A stretch of 64,000 nucleotides of DNA from UBA1738 sp045655325 (GTDB taxonomy: Bacteria > Bacillota > Clostridia > UBA1381), in NCBI GenBank assembly GCA_045655325.1, contig JAZOOY010000020.1, forward strand, positions 1-64,000, in the 5' to 3' direction. The notes under the pieces were generated by a model. That model did not search any database. It was given only the letters and a program-made list of their open reading frames with translations, and was not told the DNA's origin. Shown here piece by piece: positions 27,022 through 35,633 of the stretch. The position numbers and the translations under genes are program-made. Position 1 is the stretch's first letter, and each line of letters opens with the position of its first letter.

Positions 27022-27035
27022 GGAGATTTGAGTAA

Positions 27036-27881
27036 ATGGCTAAACAGCAATGGAAAAAGATTATTAGTCCTAAAACAAAATTATTTGATCTTAATTTGGC
27101 AGAAACACTTGAATACAAAGATTTGATATGGATGTTTGTAAAAAGAAGTTTCAAAAGTCAATATAAACAGACCATATTAGGTCCCTTGTGGTTTATTATT
27201 AATCCACTTATAACATCCGTGCTTTTCACATTTGTTTTTGGGGGTATTGCAAATATTTCTACAGATGGAGTGCCTCAGTTTTTGTTCTATATGGCAGGTA
27301 ACACTGCATGGCAGTATTTTGCAACGTGTATAACAAGTACATCAACTACATTTACCGCTAATGCCAATGTTTTTGGAAAGGTTTATTTTCCAAGACTTAC
27401 AATGCCTATTTCTACGGTCATTTTCTCGGCTTTGAGCTTTTTGATACAGTTCATCATGTTGCTATTGTTTATGTTGTATTTTTATATGATAGGACAGCCG
27501 GTTCAGGCCAATATATATATGTTGCTTTTGCCATTGTTTGTTTTACATATGGCAGCACTAGGACTGGGGTTTGGAATAATCATATCAGCATTAACTACTA
27601 AGTACAGGGATTTATCAATCTTGGTTTCTTTTGGCGTCCAGCTATGGATGTATATTACCCCAATAGTTTATCCTATTTCCACACTTTCAGAAAAAGCAAA
27701 GGCACTAATAATGTTAAACCCAATGGCACCTGTTGTTAACAACTTTAAATATGCATTCCTTGGCTGTGGGCAAATGGAATGGGGATACTGGTTTGTTAGT
27801 GCAATTGTCACACTGATTGTTCTGATTGCAGGAATTATGCTTTTCAACAAGGTTGAAAAAACATTTATGGATACTGTTTGA
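27036..27881 (+). CDS. polysaccharide ABC transporter permease (Wzm/TagG type)
   Basis: This 281-residue ABC-2 permease has six likely membrane helices. The N-terminal interface segment is KDLIWMFVKRSFKSQYKQTILGPLWFIINP, quoted here only to identify the Wzm/RfbA hallmark in which KRSFKSQYKQT precedes LGPLW. It would pair with the ATPase encoded immediately downstream to flip a lipid-linked glycan from the cytoplasmic to the outer face of the membrane. The gene-pair order (permease then ATPase) is standard. Confidence 0.92.
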   Translation: MAKQQWKKIISPKTKLFDLNLAETLEYKDLIWMFVKRSFKSQYKQTILGPLWFIINPLITSVLFTFVFGGIANISTDGVPQFLFYMAGNTAWQYFATCITSTSTTFTANANVFGKVYFPRLTMPISTVIFSALSFLIQFIMLLLFMLYFYMIGQPVQANIYMLLLPLFVLHMAALGLGFGIIISALTTKYRDLSILVSFGVQLWMYITPIVYPISTLSEKAKALIMLNPMAPVVNNFKYAFLGCGQMEWGYWFVSAIVTLIVLIAGIMLFNKVEKTFMDTV

Positions 27882-27897
27882 TGCGAGGTACATATAT

Positions 27898-29190
27898 ATG
27901 AATGAAGAATTGATGCTAAAAGTTGATAATGTTTATAAAAAATATCGCCTTGGAACAATAGGCGGCGGAACCCTTGTTGGAGACCTGCAAAGCTGGTGGG
28001 CTAAGGTTCGACATAAAGAAGATCCAAACAGTATAATTGGTTCAAAAACATATGGAAAAAATGAAGAGTTTTACGCATTAAATGGCATAAGCTTTGAAGT
28101 AAAAAAAGGCGAAGCATTAGGAATAATCGGTGGTAATGGAGCGGGAAAATCAACCACTTTGAAATTGATTTCTCAGGTAACTGCTCCTACCTCAGGAGAG
28201 ATATATCTAAACGGCAGAATTGCCAGTATGCTTGAGGTTGGAACAGGTTTTCATCCTGAGCTTACAGGAAGAGAAAATATATATATGAATGGTGCCATTT
28301 TGGGTATGACCAAAGCAGAAATTGATGCAAAAATCGAAGATATCATAGATTTTTCAGAGTGCAGGCAGTTTATTGATACCCCTGTTAAAAGATATTCTTC
28401 AGGTATGTATGTAAAACTTGCCTTTTCTGTTGCTGCACATTTGGATTCTGAAATAATGATAATGGACGAGGTTCTTGCTGTTGGCGATATGAAATTCCAG
28501 CAAAAATGTATAAAAAAGATGAAGTCTATTGTTGAAAATGAAGGGCGAACAATTCTATATGTTAGTCATAACATGAACACAATACGTCAACTGTGTACAA
28601 GATGCGTTGTTTTAAAGGCAGGAAAAGTCATTTTTGACGGCGATAATGAAACAGCCATTCAAAAATATAATGACAACTATGTTTCTTTTGATGAGGTCAT
28701 TGATTTATCAGAAATTGAAAGAGGAGATTGGCTCGGCTCAAAGCTCAGATGTAAAATGAGAAGCTGCCACGTTTTAAACAAAAATTGTGTCGTTCAAGAT
28801 GGAGAAAATTTATCCTTCTCTCTAAATTTTGATTGCAATGAAAATATAGACAAACTGTATTTAAGAATACAATTCAAACAACTTGGCGAAGCGGTTACTA
28901 CTTCTTTTTCTAAAGTACCTATAAAATGTGCAGGCGGAAATAATTATACAGCCACATTTGATTTATCTGTTGATAGTTTGCTTCCGGGAACGTACGAAAC
29001 TGTTATGGTACTATATGAATATGGCGAAAATGATACTAGCTATGATTGTGATTGTGTTCGAGGATTCTCTTTCATAAGAGAGAGTGATGAATACTTAAAA
29101 AACAATTGGAATTATTACCGCTGGGGAAAAACTGAAAGTTCGGAAGCTGTAATAAGAGAAATTTGTGAAAACAACAGCGCGCAGCATTAA
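27898..29190 (+). CDS. polysaccharide ABC transporter ATPase with C-terminal glycan-binding-type domain (Wzt)
   Basis: This 430-residue ATPase has Walker A GGNGAGKST (78-86), the signature SSGMYVKLAFS, Walker B IMIMDEVLAVGD and the H-loop YVSHNM. After about residue 250 an additional beta-rich domain of some 165 residues follows. It matches the Wzt C-terminal module, which in O-antigen exporters recognises the modified non-reducing end of the finished glycan. ATG 27898 is eight bases after GAGGT. The 24 residues readable upstream of it lie within the permease gene and were dropped. Confidence 0.92.
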   Translation: MNEELMLKVDNVYKKYRLGTIGGGTLVGDLQSWWAKVRHKEDPNSIIGSKTYGKNEEFYALNGISFEVKKGEALGIIGGNGAGKSTTLKLISQVTAPTSGEIYLNGRIASMLEVGTGFHPELTGRENIYMNGAILGMTKAEIDAKIEDIIDFSECRQFIDTPVKRYSSGMYVKLAFSVAAHLDSEIMIMDEVLAVGDMKFQQKCIKKMKSIVENEGRTILYVSHNMNTIRQLCTRCVVLKAGKVIFDGDNETAIQKYNDNYVSFDEVIDLSEIERGDWLGSKLRCKMRSCHVLNKNCVVQDGENLSFSLNFDCNENIDKLYLRIQFKQLGEAVTTSFSKVPIKCAGGNNYTATFDLSVDSLLPGTYETVMVLYEYGENDTSYDCDCVRGFSFIRESDEYLKNNWNYYRWGKTESSEAVIREICENNSAQH

Positions 29191-29271
29191 ATCAGAATAT
29201 CAAATAAATCTTTTCATGGATACAACGATATTACAAGACATGATTGGATAATTTTTGTTTGGAGAATTTAA

Positions 29272-30168
29272 ATGAAAAGAATCAAAAACAAACTTGTATT
29301 TGAAATAGAAAAAGCAATTATAAGATTTAACAATTTATATAAAGTTGTTATGCGCCAGCCTATTGTTCTTTCTGTTGAAGATACAATAAATTTAATTGTT
29401 AATAACAAAACGTCAATTTCAAGATTTGGTGACGGAGAGTTTGATATAATACTGGGAAGAACTCAAGGATTTCAAAAGCAAGACAAGAAATTGGCGATTC
29501 GTCTTAAAGAAATTCTTAAACACAATGATAAGGCTCCGGGTTTCGTTGTTGGTTTACCTGATTGCTTTGACAAATTAGATCATTTTACAGAAGCTGCACA
29601 ACAGCATTGGAAAATCAGATTGGACAAAGAAAGATACAAATGGGTAGGGCTATTAAACACAAAGTATCCATATTACAGTTCGCAAATAACAAGATTTTAC
29701 TTCGACTGGCAAGATAAATCCAGTTGTGAAAAATGGTTTCAAATGCTAAAAAGCATATGGGATAATAAAGACATTATAATTGTTGAAGGTGATAAAACAA
29801 GATGTGGTGTTGGTAACGATATATTCGATAATGCAAAATCCATAAAACGAATTATTTGTCCGGCAGAAAATGCTTTTTCAAAATATGACGGAATTTTACA
29901 AAAAATTAAGGAGATTTCCGGTAAGGACGATTTAATTTTCATGGCTTTAGGACCGACGGCAACAGTATTGGCATATGATTTATACAAGTGCGGATATTGG
30001 GCTTTTGATGCAGGGCATATTGATATTGAATATGAGTGGATGAAGCAAAAAACCGTTGAAAAAGCTTTGATAAAGGGAAAATATGTTAACGAAGTCAAAG
30101 GCGGAAATGTTGTTGACGACATTAATGACGATGAATATTTTAGTCAGATTATTTGTAATTTAAGCTAA
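29272..30168 (+). CDS. GT-D fold glycosyltransferase (DUF1792/SP_1767 family)
   Basis: This 298-residue protein matches the GT-D family first defined in streptococcal serine-rich-protein glycosylation. It has SISRFGDGEFDI with the D-x-E metal site at D54/E56, a GDKTRCGVGNDIF block, CPAENAF, and a C-terminal ALGPTATVLAYDL...AFDAGHIDIEYEW. In streptococci this family extends glycans on surface adhesins. Here it sits after the exporter genes with an 81-base gap and an AT-rich, codon-distinct sequence, possibly a later addition to the locus. Confidence 0.85.
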   Translation: MKRIKNKLVFEIEKAIIRFNNLYKVVMRQPIVLSVEDTINLIVNNKTSISRFGDGEFDIILGRTQGFQKQDKKLAIRLKEILKHNDKAPGFVVGLPDCFDKLDHFTEAAQQHWKIRLDKERYKWVGLLNTKYPYYSSQITRFYFDWQDKSSCEKWFQMLKSIWDNKDIIIVEGDKTRCGVGNDIFDNAKSIKRIICPAENAFSKYDGILQKIKEISGKDDLIFMALGPTATVLAYDLYKCGYWAFDAGHIDIEYEWMKQKTVEKALIKGKYVNEVKGGNVVDDINDDEYFSQIICNLS

Positions 30169-30187
30169 TCGGAATGAGGGGTATTAT

Positions 30188-30997
30188 ATGTTTAAAAATT
30201 CTAGCATATATAAAAAAATAATCTCTTTTTATGATGAACGAGTAACTCATAAAATTTTTCTGCATGAAAATGCTGAAAAATTAAAAAGGTTTAAAAACCT
30301 GCATAAAGGGGAGAGCTGCTATATTATAGGCAATGGACCATCTTTATTAAGTTCTGATCTTGACAAATTGTCAGATTGTATTACTTTCGGTTCAAACTAT
30401 ATCTTTAAGATTTTTGACGAGACTGATTGGAGGCCGACCTATTATGTGAATTCGGATTTGGGTGTTTTATCTAAGATGATTTTAGATGAAGATTTTTGGA
30501 ACATGCCAGCCCAAAATATGTTTTTTCAATTTAACTCCAGATATGTGTTCAAAGAAAAATCGCCGCGTAATTCCTGTTGCTACTATCTGAGAGAAGCTAA
30601 AGATTATAACAAGTTCCCCAAATTTGCATCAGACATTACAGACGAAATTTTTGATTCTTATACTGTAACATATATAATTATGCAAATCGCTTGTTATATG
30701 GGGTTTGAAAAAATTTATTTATTGGGGATTGATCATAATTATTCAGTTGAAACAAATAATGATGGGAAAATCAGTAATCATAACACTAAAGATTCATTTA
30801 TCAAGGGGAAAACGTATAAAGATCTGGGAGGTGCCACTCCTAATGTTGAAAGAATGAATATGGGTTATGTGAGTGCAAAAAAGTTTGCGGACAAACATGG
30901 TATAAAAATATATAATGCAACTCGTGGTGGCAAGCTTGAGGTATACGATAGAATAGATTTCGATAAAATTTTTGTAGAAGAAGGAGAATTAAAATGA
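30188..30997 (+). CDS. DUF115-type protein, possible glycan/nonulosonate transferase
   Basis: This 269-residue protein has the DUF115 core: a GESCYIIGNGPSL nucleotide loop (about residues 41-53), FGSNYIF, a DWRPTYYVNSD segment, and KIYLLGIDHNYS with a C-terminal NATRGGKLEVY. DUF115 domains form the catalytic part of Maf proteins, which attach pseudaminic or legionaminic acid to flagellin, and resemble some sialyltransferases. The next gene, overlapping by ATGA, looks like a CMP-nonulosonate synthetase. A CMP-sugar-dependent transfer is therefore the best inference, but it is unproven. Confidence 0.75.
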   Translation: MFKNSSIYKKIISFYDERVTHKIFLHENAEKLKRFKNLHKGESCYIIGNGPSLLSSDLDKLSDCITFGSNYIFKIFDETDWRPTYYVNSDLGVLSKMILDEDFWNMPAQNMFFQFNSRYVFKEKSPRNSCCYYLREAKDYNKFPKFASDITDEIFDSYTVTYIIMQIACYMGFEKIYLLGIDHNYSVETNNDGKISNHNTKDSFIKGKTYKDLGGATPNVERMNMGYVSAKKFADKHGIKIYNATRGGKLEVYDRIDFDKIFVEEGELK

Positions 30998-31653
30998 GTG
31001 TTGCGTGTTTTATACCCATAAAATCCAACTCTGAAAGAGTTAAGGGTAAGAATTTTAGAGAAATGAACGGAAGAAAACTTTACGAGTATATCATAGATCA
31101 TGCAATAAAGGCTGGCGTATTTGATGATATATATATAGATACAAATAGCGATGAAATCAAGGAATATGCAAGCAAAAAAGGATGTAAGATCATTGAGAGA
31201 AAAGAGGATCTTGCAAAGAACACTGCAAATGGAAACGACTTGCTTAATTATCATTATGACATTTTTCCGGATTACGATTACTATTTTCAGTTATTTGCAA
31301 CAGCACCATATCTTCAAGAAGGCACGATTGCTAAATGTGCAGAAACTTTAATAAATAGCACTATATATGATTCTGTATTTACGGCGACGGAACACCATGG
31401 TTTTTTCTGGTTGGATAACGTACCTGTAAATTACAGACCGAGCATATTGCCAAGAAGTCAAGATATGAATGCAGTGATAGAGGAAACGACGGGATTATAT
31501 GGAATTTCTAAAGATGCGTTATCGAAATACAGATGCAGAATAGGTGCAAAGCCGTATATTCATGTGGTGAACAAATTTGAAGCAGTAGACATAAATACTG
31601 AAGAAGATTTAAAAATGGCAGAATATATAGGGAAAATACATTGGGGATATTAA
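30994..31653 (+). CDS. CMP-N-acetylneuraminate synthetase-like cytidylyltransferase
   Basis: This 219-residue protein shows the acylneuraminate cytidylyltransferase fold: IPIKSNSERVKGKNFREMNG at the N-terminus (the CTP-binding P-loop-like region), LYEYIIDHA, IYIDTNSDEIKEYA and a C-terminal EAVDINTEEDLKMAE. Such enzymes couple CTP to sialic, legionaminic or pseudaminic acid, or to Kdo. The usual partners NeuB and NeuC are absent from the window, so the sugar is not identified. It is coupled to the DUF115 gene and is the last gene of the locus. Confidence 0.82.
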   Translation: MSVACFIPIKSNSERVKGKNFREMNGRKLYEYIIDHAIKAGVFDDIYIDTNSDEIKEYASKKGCKIIERKEDLAKNTANGNDLLNYHYDIFPDYDYYFQLFATAPYLQEGTIAKCAETLINSTIYDSVFTATEHHGFFWLDNVPVNYRPSILPRSQDMNAVIEETTGLYGISKDALSKYRCRIGAKPYIHVVNKFEAVDINTEEDLKMAEYIGKIHWGY

Positions 31654-31670
31654 ATATATTAGTAAATTCA

Positions 31671-31713
31671 TACATAAAGGGTGATGCCAATTTGAGGCAT
31701 CACCCTTTATGTA
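31671..31713. terminator. long perfect hairpin between convergent genes
   Basis: Arms of 18 bases pair perfectly (31671-31688 with 31696-31713) around a 7-base loop. There is no classical T-run, but the lower stem is AT-rich. It probably ends transcription from both sides. Confidence 0.7.
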
Positions 31714-31720
31714 TGAGAAA

Positions 31721-32899
31721 TTATAATCCAATTTCTTTTTTTAGTCTTAATAAATCCTGTCCGTCCTTAAGATTTGCAGTATTTATCTCACCAATAACCC
31801 TTTTTGCGCCCTTGTCTTTTCCAAACAAGGACTTAAAAATTCTGTAAACGTAATAATGCGGAACAAGAATCTTGTGTTCTTTCGCTTTTGGGTATCTTTT
31901 CACCAAATCTTCGTAAGACGGAAAAATCATCTTTTTATAGCTTTCAAATTTGGCAGATGCTGAAGAGGAAGACCCCGTCGACTCATCGGCAAGTTTTGCG
32001 GAAGCATACTGATTATAAGTCCCGATCCAACCGCTCTCTGCCACAAAATCTGCCATTGCAAGTATGGTTGGGTCGTTTGTTTCCTTTCCTTCAAACCAAT
32101 ACAGGAAAAGTGCCCTTGCACATTCTTCAAACTTTTTAAGATTTGCCTTTTCAAGTTTTTCGTTAAGAGAAACCATGTCAAAAGCATCCTTGCATTTTGA
32201 CCACATCAGCCACAAGTCAACAAAAACCCTTATGCCAATACCGGCGGTTTTTATATGATTTCCTGCGTGAGCAAGGTTGTATATGTAGTTGTCTTCAATG
32301 GCCATCTCAAAGCGGTGCTCTTTCCCGCCAGATTTAATCACCCGTTCAGGGATTTTATTGCACTCATCTTTCCAAGGGAAGTCGTTCTGGATAAGCACCC
32401 TGTGAAGTTCACAAAGTATAGCGTTATTTATCACATACTTATCGTGACCATCATCGTCGGCATAATCGTCAACCGAAAATCCCAACTTGACCATAACGTC
32501 ACGGGCAAGCTCTGCCTTTTCGTTTCCTATATAAACATCAAAGTCGGAAGACTGGCGCATATCGGCAGACGGATAGAACTTTGCGGTTTCACTGCCTTTC
32601 ATAATGAAGTAGTCAATTCCTGCATCATGGAAAGCATTTTCCACCATTTCAATATAGTGTGCCTGAATCGCCATAAAATTCAGGGAACTAAAATAGGAAA
32701 CCTTAAAATTCTTTTCAAGTTCTTCCGGCATTTTAGTATTGGCAAGTGCGCGATACGCCAGATTCTGAAGCTTGTGGAATGCACAAAACTTAAAGAAAAT
32801 CTCGGCGTCAAGACTATCCGGGAAAGGTTCAACCTCTTTTCCGGATAGGAACGAACTTATTAAACTGGTAATGTATTTAACATAGGGAGTAAGTTCCAT
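31721..32899 (-). CDS. nucleotidyltransferase family protein (NTP_transf_5 type)
   Basis: This 392-residue protein has the GS/DxD core of the nucleotidyltransferase superfamily: YFIMKGSETAKFYPSADMRQSSDFDVYIG, of which MRQSSDFDVY holds the metal-binding Asp pair. The surrounding N-terminal LQNLAYRAL and later HAGNHIKTAGIGIRVFVDLWLMW match the PF14907 group found near polysaccharide genes. The substrate is unknown. It is transcribed on its own from a good promoter, convergent with the glycan locus. An antisense reading frame of 197 codons overlaps it and is not credible. Confidence 0.8.
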   Translation of the reverse strand: MELTPYVKYITSLISSFLSGKEVEPFPDSLDAEIFFKFCAFHKLQNLAYRALANTKMPEELEKNFKVSYFSSLNFMAIQAHYIEMVENAFHDAGIDYFIMKGSETAKFYPSADMRQSSDFDVYIGNEKAELARDVMVKLGFSVDDYADDDGHDKYVINNAILCELHRVLIQNDFPWKDECNKIPERVIKSGGKEHRFEMAIEDNYIYNLAHAGNHIKTAGIGIRVFVDLWLMWSKCKDAFDMVSLNEKLEKANLKKFEECARALFLYWFEGKETNDPTILAMADFVAESGWIGTYNQYASAKLADESTGSSSSASAKFESYKKMIFPSYEDLVKRYPKAKEHKILVPHYYVYRIFKSLFGKDKGAKRVIGEINTANLKDGQDLLRLKKEIGL

Positions 32900-32924
32900 T
32901 AAAACACCTCATTTCTTTACTGGA

Positions 32925-32953
32925 ATTATATCATAAAAACGGTAAGCCGTCAA
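32925..32953 (-). promoter_or_regulatory. Sigma-A promoter of the nucleotidyltransferase gene
   Basis: On the minus strand TTGACG (32953-32948), a 17-base spacer and TATAAT (32930-32925) lie about 25 bases before the start codon. Confidence 0.8.
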
Positions 32954-33039
32954 TATAAGCAAATTTTGTAATAAAACCGGATTTCCTCCAATATATATGT
33001 AGTAAACCTGTACTATGTGCAAGAAAGGGAGGAGCAAAA

Positions 33040-34518
33040 GTGACAGAATACAGTATTTATCAGGATATAAAAGAACGCTCAGGAGGGAATGTATACATCG
33101 GCGTGGTTGGGCCTGTCAGAACAGGAAAGTCTACTTTTATAAAAAAGTTTATGGACCTGATGGTAATCCCAAACATTGAGAACAGCTATGATGCCCAAAG
33201 GGCAAGAGACGAACTGCCACAGTCTGCCATGGGCAGAACCATAATGACCACCGAGCCGAAGTTCGTGCCAAACGAAGCGGTAAGCGTGACGCTTTCGGGT
33301 AACGCCAAAATGAAAGTGCGAATGATTGACTGCGTAGGCTATATTGTTGAGGACTCGGCAGGGTATATGGAAGACGATGAACCGAGAATGGTAACAACAC
33401 CGTGGTCGGATGAACCGTTGCCATTTTTTGAAGCAGCAGAAATCGGCACAAAAAAGGTAATCTGCGACCATTCCACCATCGGTCTTTTGGTAACCACCGA
33501 CGGAAGCATTGCGGATATCCCAAGAAAGAGCTATGAGCACGCCGAAGAACGTGTGGTAGCAGAGCTTAAAGGAATAAACAAACCATTTGTAATTCTTTTG
33601 AACTCGCAGAATCCAAATTCATCCGCCTGCCGTGAGCTGAAATGCCAGCTTGAAGAAAAGTATGGCGTGCCGGTCGTGGCGGTAAGCTGTGCAGAACTTT
33701 GTGAGGAAGACGTTGAGCGGATAATTGAAACAGTGCTCTTTGAATTCCCACTGTCCGAAGTGAAAATCAGAATGCCGGGCTGGGTTAGCGGACTTGGCAG
33801 TAGCCATTGGCTTTCAGAAAAGCTTAACAAGGCGGTACTTTCTGAAATTGAGCCTTTGGAAAAAATCCGAAACGTACGAAACTTCTGCGAAAACCTTTCC
33901 GGCTATGAGTTTGTAAAGTCTTCCAATATAGATGGCATAGATTTGGGTTCGGGAAAGGCAGTTTTGGATATAAACACACCGGAAGAACTGTTCTATCAGA
34001 TTTTGGGCGAAGAATCCGGCTTTGAAATTCGGGACGAAGAAGAATTGGTACGCCTTATCCGTGACCTTGCCAAAACGAAGAGTGAATACGACAAGATTTC
34101 CTATGCTCTAAACCAGGTAAAGGAATGTGGCTATGGCGTTGTGTCACCAACCACCGACGAGCTGACGCTGGAAGAACCGAAAATTGTAAAGCAAGGCGGA
34201 AGGTATGGCGTAAAACTAAAAGCCTCTGCGCCAAGCATACATATGATTCGTGCCAACATTCAGGCGGAAGTCAGTCCGATTGTGGGAACGGAGAAGCAAT
34301 CGGAAGAACTTGTTCATTATCTGTTGGACGAATTTAATACCGATCCTGCAAAAATCTGGGAGTCCAACATTTTTGGCAAGTCCTTGTATGAACTTGTTAA
34401 CGAAGGCGTAAACAACAAGCTGTCCAAGATGCCGGATGAGGCACGAAGAAAACTTGCCACAACCTTGGAGCGAATAATTAATGAGGGAAGCGGTGGTCTG
34501 ATTTGCATAATTTTATAA
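33040..34518 (+). CDS. spoIVA: stage IV sporulation protein A
   Basis: SpoIVA is the ATP-hydrolysing protein that polymerises on the outer forespore membrane as the base of the spore coat. The 492-residue length equals the Bacillus subtilis protein, and the N-terminal domain aligns closely: a GPVRTGKST P-loop (24-32), KKFMDLMVIPNI, ARDELPQSAMGRTIMTTEP and KFVPNEAV. The C-terminus keeps the hydrophobic CIIL ending. It starts with GTG behind AAAGGGAGGAG. A sigma-E promoter is expected, but I could not recognise one with confidence. It is the clearest evidence that the organism forms endospores. Confidence 0.97.
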   Translation: MTEYSIYQDIKERSGGNVYIGVVGPVRTGKSTFIKKFMDLMVIPNIENSYDAQRARDELPQSAMGRTIMTTEPKFVPNEAVSVTLSGNAKMKVRMIDCVGYIVEDSAGYMEDDEPRMVTTPWSDEPLPFFEAAEIGTKKVICDHSTIGLLVTTDGSIADIPRKSYEHAEERVVAELKGINKPFVILLNSQNPNSSACRELKCQLEEKYGVPVVAVSCAELCEEDVERIIETVLFEFPLSEVKIRMPGWVSGLGSSHWLSEKLNKAVLSEIEPLEKIRNVRNFCENLSGYEFVKSSNIDGIDLGSGKAVLDINTPEELFYQILGEESGFEIRDEEELVRLIRDLAKTKSEYDKISYALNQVKECGYGVVSPTTDELTLEEPKIVKQGGRYGVKLKASAPSIHMIRANIQAEVSPIVGTEKQSEELVHYLLDEFNTDPAKIWESNIFGKSLYELVNEGVNNKLSKMPDEARRKLATTLERIINEGSGGLICIIL

Positions 34519-35183
34519 AAAAACTGCCGATTTTTGCGCTTGTACTGTTGCTTGCGTCCTGCAGTGGCGGTGTGCGGGTGGATAACATAGACAAATCCTA
34601 CGAAACCGAAACGGTAATGGTGGATGCGAAAATCCCAAAGCTTTCGGGACTTGGTTCAGAAAGTTTAGAGGAAACGGTGAATGGGGACTACGAAAAAACC
34701 ATAACGTCACTTTTGGCGGATTTTAAAAAGCAGGCATCAAAGACGGGTGATAAGTCCACCTTTTCGGTAACCACAACTGAACACCACAACGGTGGCGGAA
34801 TCTTCTCTCTAGTAACCCAGGTCGATTCCTTTGCATCGGAAAGCCACAAGAACAGTTTCAGGATAACCAAAAATATTGACACCGCAAAATGCGTGGAACT
34901 TTCGCTTTCTGACCTTTTTGACGGGGACGATTATATTGACATGATAAATGCAAGACTTGAAGATGCGGTTTCAGAAAACAGCGAAAGGTATCAAGGGCTT
35001 TGGGAAAAGCCAAGACTTTGTGAAAATCAAGACTTTTATATTTCGTCGGGGTTTTTAGTGGTTTATTACCTGCCATATAAACTTTCCTATTATGAACGTG
35101 GCTTTGTAGAGATACCGCTTTCCCTTGCGGATATGAGCGGGTATTTAAAGGAAGAGTATCGTCACCTGGCAGAAATAAAGTAA
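34503..35183 (+). CDS. lipoprotein with DUF4163/DUF3298-like domains
   Basis: This 226-residue protein has a signal peptide ending in the lipobox LASC, with lipidated Cys20. The outer part resembles the PdaC/RsiV-type pair. A DUF4163-like start (DAKIPKLSGLGSESLEETVN) is followed by a DUF3298-like ELSLSDLFDGDDYIDMINARL, and the Tyr-rich end is typical of this fold. It must start at TTG 34503, because no ATG precedes the signal peptide. This start lies 16 bases inside spoIVA, so the two are translated together. A spore-envelope role is inferred from this coupling only. Confidence 0.82.
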   Translation: MHNFIKKLPIFALVLLLASCSGGVRVDNIDKSYETETVMVDAKIPKLSGLGSESLEETVNGDYEKTITSLLADFKKQASKTGDKSTFSVTTTEHHNGGGIFSLVTQVDSFASESHKNSFRITKNIDTAKCVELSLSDLFDGDDYIDMINARLEDAVSENSERYQGLWEKPRLCENQDFYISSGFLVVYYLPYKLSYYERGFVEIPLSLADMSGYLKEEYRHLAEIK

Positions 35184-35213
35184 GGAACGGCCAATGTGCC
35201 GTTCCGTTTTTTT
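35184..35213 (+). terminator. Rho-independent terminator of spoIVA-lipoprotein unit
   Basis: GGAACGGC/GCCGTTCC (35184-35191 with 35198-35205) is followed by seven T. Confidence 0.9.
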
Positions 35214-35339
35214 GTAATATATATAATATATAATAGGAAGAAACTCCGACATTTGTAGTACAAGGTTAGTTAAAACCCACAAAAAAGCCTATGAAAATGA
35301 GCAATGCCCTATCAAAATGCTAATATTTTAACAAAAAAC

Positions 35340-35368
35340 TTGACAATTTCCAAAAAAAGTAGTAAAAT
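35340..35368 (+). promoter_or_regulatory. distal promoter P1 of the S-layer-like gene
   Basis: TTGACA (35340-35345), a 17-base spacer and TAAAAT (35363-35368) lie about 295 bases before the start codon. Confidence 0.7.
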
Positions 35369-35503
35369 TTATGGAGTATGGTTGTATTATAGCCGTATTT
35401 TGGGGTCAAATATTTGTGTAATGTTACAAAGTTTCTGTAAAATTACATAATTTTTCTAATTTGTCACCAATTTTACAGTTATATTACAACTACAGAAAAT
35501 GCA

Positions 35504-35532
35504 TTGACACCATAAAAAATCAGTGGTAAAAT
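35504..35532 (+). promoter_or_regulatory. proximal promoter P2 of the S-layer-like gene
   Basis: TTGACA (35504-35509), a 17-base spacer and TAAAAT (35527-35532) repeat the P1 boxes exactly, 164 bases downstream. P2 gives a leader of about 125 bases. Confidence 0.75.
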
Positions 35533-35580
35533 CAATGCATAGTCAGGGTGTACAATTATTTGTATACCAGGACGCCGAAA

Positions 35581-35633
35581 ATTCCGTTGTGAGAAAGAAA
35601 GGGTGCACACGGAATGCATAAAAGCACCCTTTC
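35581..35633 (+). promoter_or_regulatory. 5'UTR hairpins of the S-layer-like mRNA
   Basis: GAAAGGGTGC (35597-35606) pairs perfectly with GCACCCTTTC (35624-35633). An alternative pairing, TTCCGT...ACGGAA, uses part of the same bases, so the two are mutually exclusive. There is no T-run, so this is a stabilising or switching structure rather than a terminator. The 480-base gap before the gene holds this, two promoters and AT-rich sequence. Confidence 0.6.

Noticed and set aside
13590..31653. Prophage or integrative element boundaries around the glycan locus
   Set aside because: No integrase, transposase, insertion-sequence inverted repeats or direct-repeat ends were seen. The locus looks like a replaceable polysaccharide cassette.
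31671..31713. Small-RNA gene or insertion-sequence end
   Set aside because: The perfect hairpin lies exactly between two convergent genes, which is best explained as a shared terminator.
32255..32848. 197-codon open frame on the plus strand inside the nucleotidyltransferase gene
   Set aside because: It is fully antisense to a gene with clear family motifs and its own promoter. The predicted protein has no recognisable features.
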